DNA of 12,500 nucleotides from positions 32,501 through 45,000 of the forward strand of contig MVGU01001347.1 in assembly GCA_002005505.1 (NCBI GenBank), written 5' to 3'. This document shows positions 8,416 to 12,500 of this stretch, one piece after another. The position numbers and the translations under genes are program-made. The DNA is from Botryococcus braunii (taxonomy: Eukaryota; Chlorophyta; Trebouxiophyceae). Position 1 is the first letter of the stretch. Every line of letters starts with the position of its first letter. The notes beneath the pieces are model-generated. The model was not told the origin of the DNA and ran no database searches. It worked only from the letters and a program-made list of their open reading frames with translations.

Positions 8416-9295
8416 GGAGGGCTCTGGGTACCAGCAGTAGTCCACCCCCGCGCCCTGCTATGGCTATAGCAGCCTTGTAGACTCAGATGCTAAGGACAAT
8501 TTGGTTTCTTGCAGGACATGTGTATCCTATAGATGGGAATCCCATCATGGGATACATAAATATATGTCTAAACTGTACATTGCATGCATCGTGCGGGAGG
8601 AGTCCTCTACTAGTCTGCAAACCGCAATTGCTGCTGTTGAGATATGATGACCAGCACGTGTCTGCAACAGTTTTCTCCGAACGCCTGTGCTTTTGAGAAA
8701 GAGGGGACTTGTCAATATGTGGTACATCCAACCCTTGGAGCTTTTTTTCACGTCTGCAATGCATATTCAAGGGTCTACTGAGCACTTGCCTCGGGGCACG
8801 TGGATTGCAGCGCCTGATGCGCTCATCAGTGGAACGTGCTCTGCGATCAAGGGTTCCCCTAGGGCCCTAGGGCCTGGTCAGTGCACCACGGTCGTCTGGG
8901 CTGTACAGTCACATGTCATCAAACATCATGGCCGATAGTATCATACTGTTGCAGATTTCCACTGTCATCTGCCAAGAGCGCATGCTTTCGAAACACATTG
9001 TTGCACGGGCAAGTTCAGAACGCGGAAGCTGGCGGCCGTGTGCCGGAAGCTCTCGCAAAGATGATGACCTTAATCCCGAGATGGTCATTAGCAAGCCCAA
9101 ACCGAGAGGGCAGGTTATCAACAAATTTGGAAGGTTAGTTTTGAAGGTCAACCTTTACAACTTCATTGGATGCGTGAACGGGGGTCACCAAGGCTGATCT
9201 AGCTCTAGCAAGAAGAAGAAGAGTGGTTTGTCTAGCTATTACATGAAGCAATTTTAATAATTGTAACGTACATTTACTACATGCGTATAGTAAGT
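8416..9295. other. Non-coding or unresolved stretch after gene C
   Basis: I see no exon matching the A/B/C family and no recognisable domain. A short hydrophilic block at about 9057-9133 (D-D-D-L-N-P-E, K-P-K-P-R-G) ends in AAG|GTTAGT and could be an exon of something, but nothing supports it further. TTGTAA at 9261 resembles the TGTAA polyadenylation signal known in green algae. Alone that is weak. Confidence 0.3.
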
Positions 9296-9445
9296 GGGAG
9301 TCGCATCTCTAAACCTGCTTGCACACACGCTGTTAGGCTAGTCATATGGGAGTCGCATGTCTAAACCTGCTAGCACACACGCTGTTAGGCCAGCCTCATG
9401 AGCGCTCGTACAGCACACACACTGTTAGGCTAGCCTCATGAGCTG
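9296..9445. repeat. Tandem repeat, ~52-bp unit with a truncated third copy
   Basis: GGGAGTCGCAT starts at 9296 and 9348. Both copies continue with CTAAACCTGCT and GCACACACGCTGTTAGGC. A third, shorter copy from about 9405 retains GCACACACACTGTTAGGC and the AGCCTCATGAG end. GCTGTTAGGCT also occurs at positions 9-19 of the window. Confidence 0.9.
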
Positions 9446-9510
9446 ATCTCAGGAGACGAAGGACGTCATAGACTGAAAAACACCGATGTGGCACCCTCGA
9501 AAGGGAGCTG

Positions 9511-10071
9511 TCATGCGTGCAATTGGTCATGGGGTCGGAGAGGCGGAGACAAGCAAGCGGAAGAATTACTTTGCCGAGCTCGGGTTGGGCCTCTACCTTC
9601 ATGCAAAGGTGTCGACGGATGAATTGGCTCGTCCTTGCGCATCGCTGCCAATCCGCATACCTTGTGACCTCTTGAGCGGCCATACATATGGTGCTTGTCA
9701 CCCAGACCACGCAGGCCAGATTTACTATTTTCTCTTGTCACAACTTTACAGCCGCTAACAGCGTTCGAAGCTTCCAATCTTTCTTCGTTTGATCCATTTG
9801 AAGTTCCCGCCTTGGTAATGAGGCTGGCAAGCAGGCCGTCATTGCAGTGAAGGCCGATATGAAGTTGTCTTGTACATATCATGATGAAGCTATTACTGTA
9901 AGCAGGCACGAATTTCTGCATAGCTTTCGCTTGATATGACATGTCGTGTCCTTCGCGGGCAACCACCTGCACTTGATGGCCCAAGGATCCGGATATAACT
10001 CTGTTAACAAGAGTGAGCAGACTCCTTGGGCCATCGTTGCTCTGATTGCTTGAAGCAATTGATATGCCCAT
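9511..10071 (-). other. Long minus-strand open frame of unknown status
   Basis: An ATG-started frame of 186 residues runs to a stop codon (9511-9513 on the plus strand). Among open frames in this window not caused by simple repeats it is the longest. Its composition is ordinary, with no obvious signal peptide, membrane segment or domain I recognise. The first part (about residues 1-85) looks more protein-like than the Arg/Ser/Pro-rich end. It may be an exon, a decayed mobile element or chance. The overlapping plus-strand frame at 9486-9758 is no more convincing. Confidence 0.2.
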
Positions 10072-10129
10072 AAACTATTTTTTCCACAACAGGCAAGTCA
10101 ATGCATTGTATGGGTTGACTAAATTGCCC

Positions 10130-10330
10130 AGGCCTGTGGGAGCGAGACAGGCCACCGGGGAGCCCATGGCCGAGTAGTACCCGGCGGGTGCGGCACCCTG
10201 GGTACCGCAGGTTGGAGGCCGTCGGCCCAGTCCCTCGGTGGGAGCCCCGCTGAGAAGGTCGAGACTCTCGACTCGAGAGGGAGGTTGCAGCGGGAGTGGG
10301 TGTAACTGCACGTCCCAAGAGCGTCTTCCA
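10130..10330. other. GC-rich island of foreign appearance
   Basis: About 190 bp rich in GGC, CCG and GGGAG words contrasts with the AT-leaning flanks (TAAACTATTTTTTCC on the left, AACATAAATGTTTG on the right). It contains the perfect 7-bp inverted repeat CTCTCGA-C-TCGAGAG at 10265-10279. No tRNA-like boxes, coding motif or target-site duplication was recognised. It may be a small mobile element or a CpG-rich regulatory patch. Confidence 0.3.
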
Positions 10331-10832
10331 ATGTAACATAAATGTTTGAAAAGGCTTTCTTACCTGGATTTGAGTTATATTGCTTTGTGTGTTTTGGAAA
10401 TTGGTACAGGAATGTGCAGGCCCGGCAAAGCAGACTCGCTTTCAGTGCTGTCATAGGACAATCCTGGGGCCATCATCGCCGAATAAATGTTGTCTGGAAA
10501 GATTACAGATACTTTCAGGCAAGCTAAAAGTGGATCTGCGCCGGACAGAAAGCTTTCGTCGAGGTTGAAGGCAAGTGTAAGACCAGACGCCACAGCAGGT
10601 ACAGTCCTGTAAGGAACCACTGTTCCGATGGTGCCTATTTCTGCAAGGTTGTTCTTTCAGTTAACTATAAATTACCCATTGTGTTTACTCTTAGATCAAG
10701 CAAAGAAACGTCCTTGATCCGTGTTTCTAAAGAGGTCGGAGAGAACGGAGAGTCCTACCCCTACAAAGACAAGGAAAACAATAATTGTATTGCAACTGTG
10801 GAGATTGGGTGAGTTCTATTTCGCGGTGTCAG

Positions 10833-11546
10833 GAGAAGATTTAGATGACAAACTTCGTCAGTTTGACTTGACTTCAACATACGGACCGTCCCTGGGGATT
10901 TCGAGAATTGCCAGGTGAGCAATAGGTGGTCATGGAGACAAGATCATTTTAAAACTGGCTTTACTTGCTCACAAATCTTTGGATGCTATGCACAATTAGT
11001 GCTAGTATGGGAGACAACAGTTGTCTGAACATTGTGGATATAGACATAAATTTGTAGAGAATTCAAGCTGATGGCAGTCAAAGGGCAGAGTTCGGTTTCT
11101 AGATTTCCTAAGAAGTCAGTACAGTTTGCCTTGATGGCTAGATGAGATGGCTTGGGGGTCAAAGGGCAGAGTTCGGTTTCTAGATTTCCTAAGAAGTCAG
11201 TACAGTTTGCCTTGATGGCAAGATGAGATGGCTTGGGGGACACGTTAAGAACTCGAAATATGTAGCAGCTTGTTGTCGGTGGTCAGATCACGCAGAACAG
11301 CATGCCAGCATAATATGGGAAGCAGTGATGATGCTTGTACTTCTGATTGATAGGCGTTCTGCGTTTCTCAGAGGGAGGCCTCCGCTGCATGTTGTCTTTG
11401 AAAAGTGAAGAACTGTGATGGTTTGCTGCAGATGGGAGAGAGCGCAGAAGCTAGGACTGAACCCGCCTGACGACATCATCTGCCTCTTGCGGAACTTGCC
11501 ACCTGATTCACCTCTGCTCAACTCTGTTTTCGAAAACAGGGTATGA
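10833..11546 (+). CDS. POLD4: DNA polymerase delta subunit 4 (p12), C-terminal half, two exons
   Basis: The two exons are 10833-10914 and 11432-11546 (stop TGA 11544-11546), joined at a split Arg codon (AG|A). The first encodes EDLDDKLRQFDL, a Tyr-Gly-Pro step and G-I-S-R-I-A-R. The second encodes W-E-R-A-Q-K-L-G-L, then N-P-P-D-D, and ends F-E-N-R-V. This matches the conserved core of POLD4: L-R-Q-F-D, (Y/F)-G-P, G-(I/M)-(S/T)-R, R-W, G-(L/M)-x-P-P. POLD4 is the small accessory subunit of the nuclear replicative polymerase delta and helps its stability and PCNA contact. The N-terminal PCNA-binding part is missing here. The frame upstream has a stop at 10715 and no in-frame ATG, so an upstream exon is required. 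The first exon may begin earlier than 10833: the frame is open from 10718 and contains a basic Ser/Thr/Pro/Lys stretch. The intron is 517 nt. Confidence 0.85.
11077..11238. repeat. 81-bp tandem duplication in the POLD4 intron
   Basis: Two adjacent copies (11077-11157 and 11158-11238) begin GTCAAAGGGCAGAGTTCGG and differ by about one base (GGCTAGATG versus GGCAAGATG). The near-identity points to a recent event. Both lie wholly inside the intron 10915-11431. Confidence 0.96.
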
Positions 11547-12500
11547 GTATCCACGAAATGGGTTAACTTTCCCCAGTTACAGCATGACATTTTTGTCCCC
11601 CATTTGAAGCTGGGGATAACTTGCGTGCTTCAGTATTAAAACCAAAAGGTCCCATTGGGCTAGATGCGCAACAGACCATGCTCACAGATCGGGTTGACCC
11701 TTGGTGTGAGTCCCCCTAATCCATGCACAAGTCATAGGTGCGTGGCGGAGTTGTAGGTTGCTTAGTAGCGCGCCAAAAGTCTGGGCAGCTTAGCAGCCAA
11801 AAGGCGACCCCGGTTGACGGTTCCAAGCACACGAATGCATACAATGCAGTCTGTAACTATACTTCCTTTGAGCTGTATGCCATGCAGTTTAATTTTCTTT
11901 GGAGTGCTCAAGTAATTTTCTGCCAGCAGGTCCATTGCTAGCGGACTCCTGCACAAAGGTTTGGATACAAGAACCTCTTTAGAAAGCTGTAATTATGCTG
12001 CTAGGATTGGTTGTTCGCTATGTAGTAGCGTAGAGAAAATGTCATCCTTTAGTAGCAGGCAGGGCAGGCATTGCTGTAACACTTCAAGCACAAGAAAGGG
12101 AGCGGGATATACGGATCAGGGGGATGGCCATTTCATTACTGTTGTGACTTCTGAAGTCAGGAGCCGGTGGTTGCAAAATTGGTTCTTGACATGAAACCGT
12201 GAGGAAGGCGGACCAAATGAACATCGCTGAGAAGCGACAAATTGGTTCGGGTCAACAAGGAACATTCAATTGGTTGTATTTGGGCCACACTGTTCTTAAA
12301 TTGCTGTTCAAAGGCAGCAGCGCCTTTGTTAGTGTCATGATATAGACTGGAGTGACACCGAATGGGTCATGGACCCTGATTGGGGAGATAAAGGTTTCGT
12401 TGCTAGGCAAGAACGGTAGGAGCAGGAGTGTGTAACCCCATAGGCCCAATGTGCCGAATCCTGGTTCTCCTCAGTCCATTTAGATCCAGGCTAATCCGTG
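11547..12500. other. Region downstream of POLD4 with no supported gene
   Basis: Short open frames on both strands show no recognised domain or splice pattern. TGTAA words at about 11841 and 11988 could serve as a POLD4 polyadenylation signal if this is a green alga, but they are nearly 300 nt or more beyond the stop. A minus-strand frame at 12252-12449 contains a possible, very weak reverse-transcriptase-like motif (D-P-F-G-V-T). Confidence 0.3.

Noticed and set aside
9057..9133. Candidate N-terminal exon of POLD4 (basic, ends at AAG|GTTAGT)
   Set aside because: It would end in phase 2, whereas the core exon at 10833 needs phase 1, and it has no recognisable PCNA-binding motif.
12150..12194. 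S-R-W-L-Q-N-W-F resembling the F-x-x-W-F exon end of genes B and C
   Set aside because: A stop follows almost at once with no donor, and no downstream family exon is visible before the window ends.
1..12500. tRNA, rRNA or bacterial-style operon features
   Set aside because: No tRNA-like boxes, rRNA words, Shine-Dalgarno-spaced frames or full-length bacterial genes were seen.

Overview
The window looks like nuclear DNA of a eukaryote with intron-rich genes. No open frame is a complete gene. The convincing coding stretches are short blocks bounded by consensus acceptors (…CAG) and donors (GTAAGC, GTATGC, GTGAGC), and the introns are full of mini- and microsatellites. Base composition is near 50% G+C by eye. 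The style (CA and trinucleotide repeats, GT-AG introns, lineage-specific multi-exon membrane proteins) suggests a unicellular alga, perhaps a chlorophycean green alga. That is an impression, not a demonstrated assignment.

Left two thirds (about 1-8415, + strand): a head-to-tail array of three related genes, called A, B and C here. Only the last exon of A is in the window (69-401). B can be assembled from five exons (942-1103, 2000-2166, 2982-3160, 3806-3980, 4867-5277). C can be assembled from four (5968-6158, 6589-6770, 7420-7594, 8026-8415), and its 5' end was not found. The evidence is internal. Corresponding exons have the same intron phases (1, 0, 2, 0) and lengths that are equal or differ by multiples of three. 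They also share aligned motifs: F-x-x-W-F-A at the end of one exon, D-x-x-F at the start of the next, W-Y-C-R-H-R across the third junction, and L-P-x-x-W at the start of the last. The inferred product is a membrane protein with about six hydrophobic segments and a variable tail. I do not recognise a named family or function.

Right third (8416-12500): mostly without recognisable genes. The exception is the conserved C-terminal half of DNA polymerase delta subunit 4 (POLD4/p12), in two exons (10833-10914 and 11432-11546) split by an intron with an 81-bp tandem duplication. Its N-terminal exon(s) were not identified. A GC-rich patch (10130-10330) and a 187-codon minus-strand open frame (9511-10071) are unexplained.

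Most introns of B and C carry their own repeat. In two cases the repeat includes copies of exon ends or splice donors, so duplication has acted directly on splice-junction sequence. POLD4 is a replication factor and shows no functional link to the membrane-gene array. The adjacency is probably incidental.
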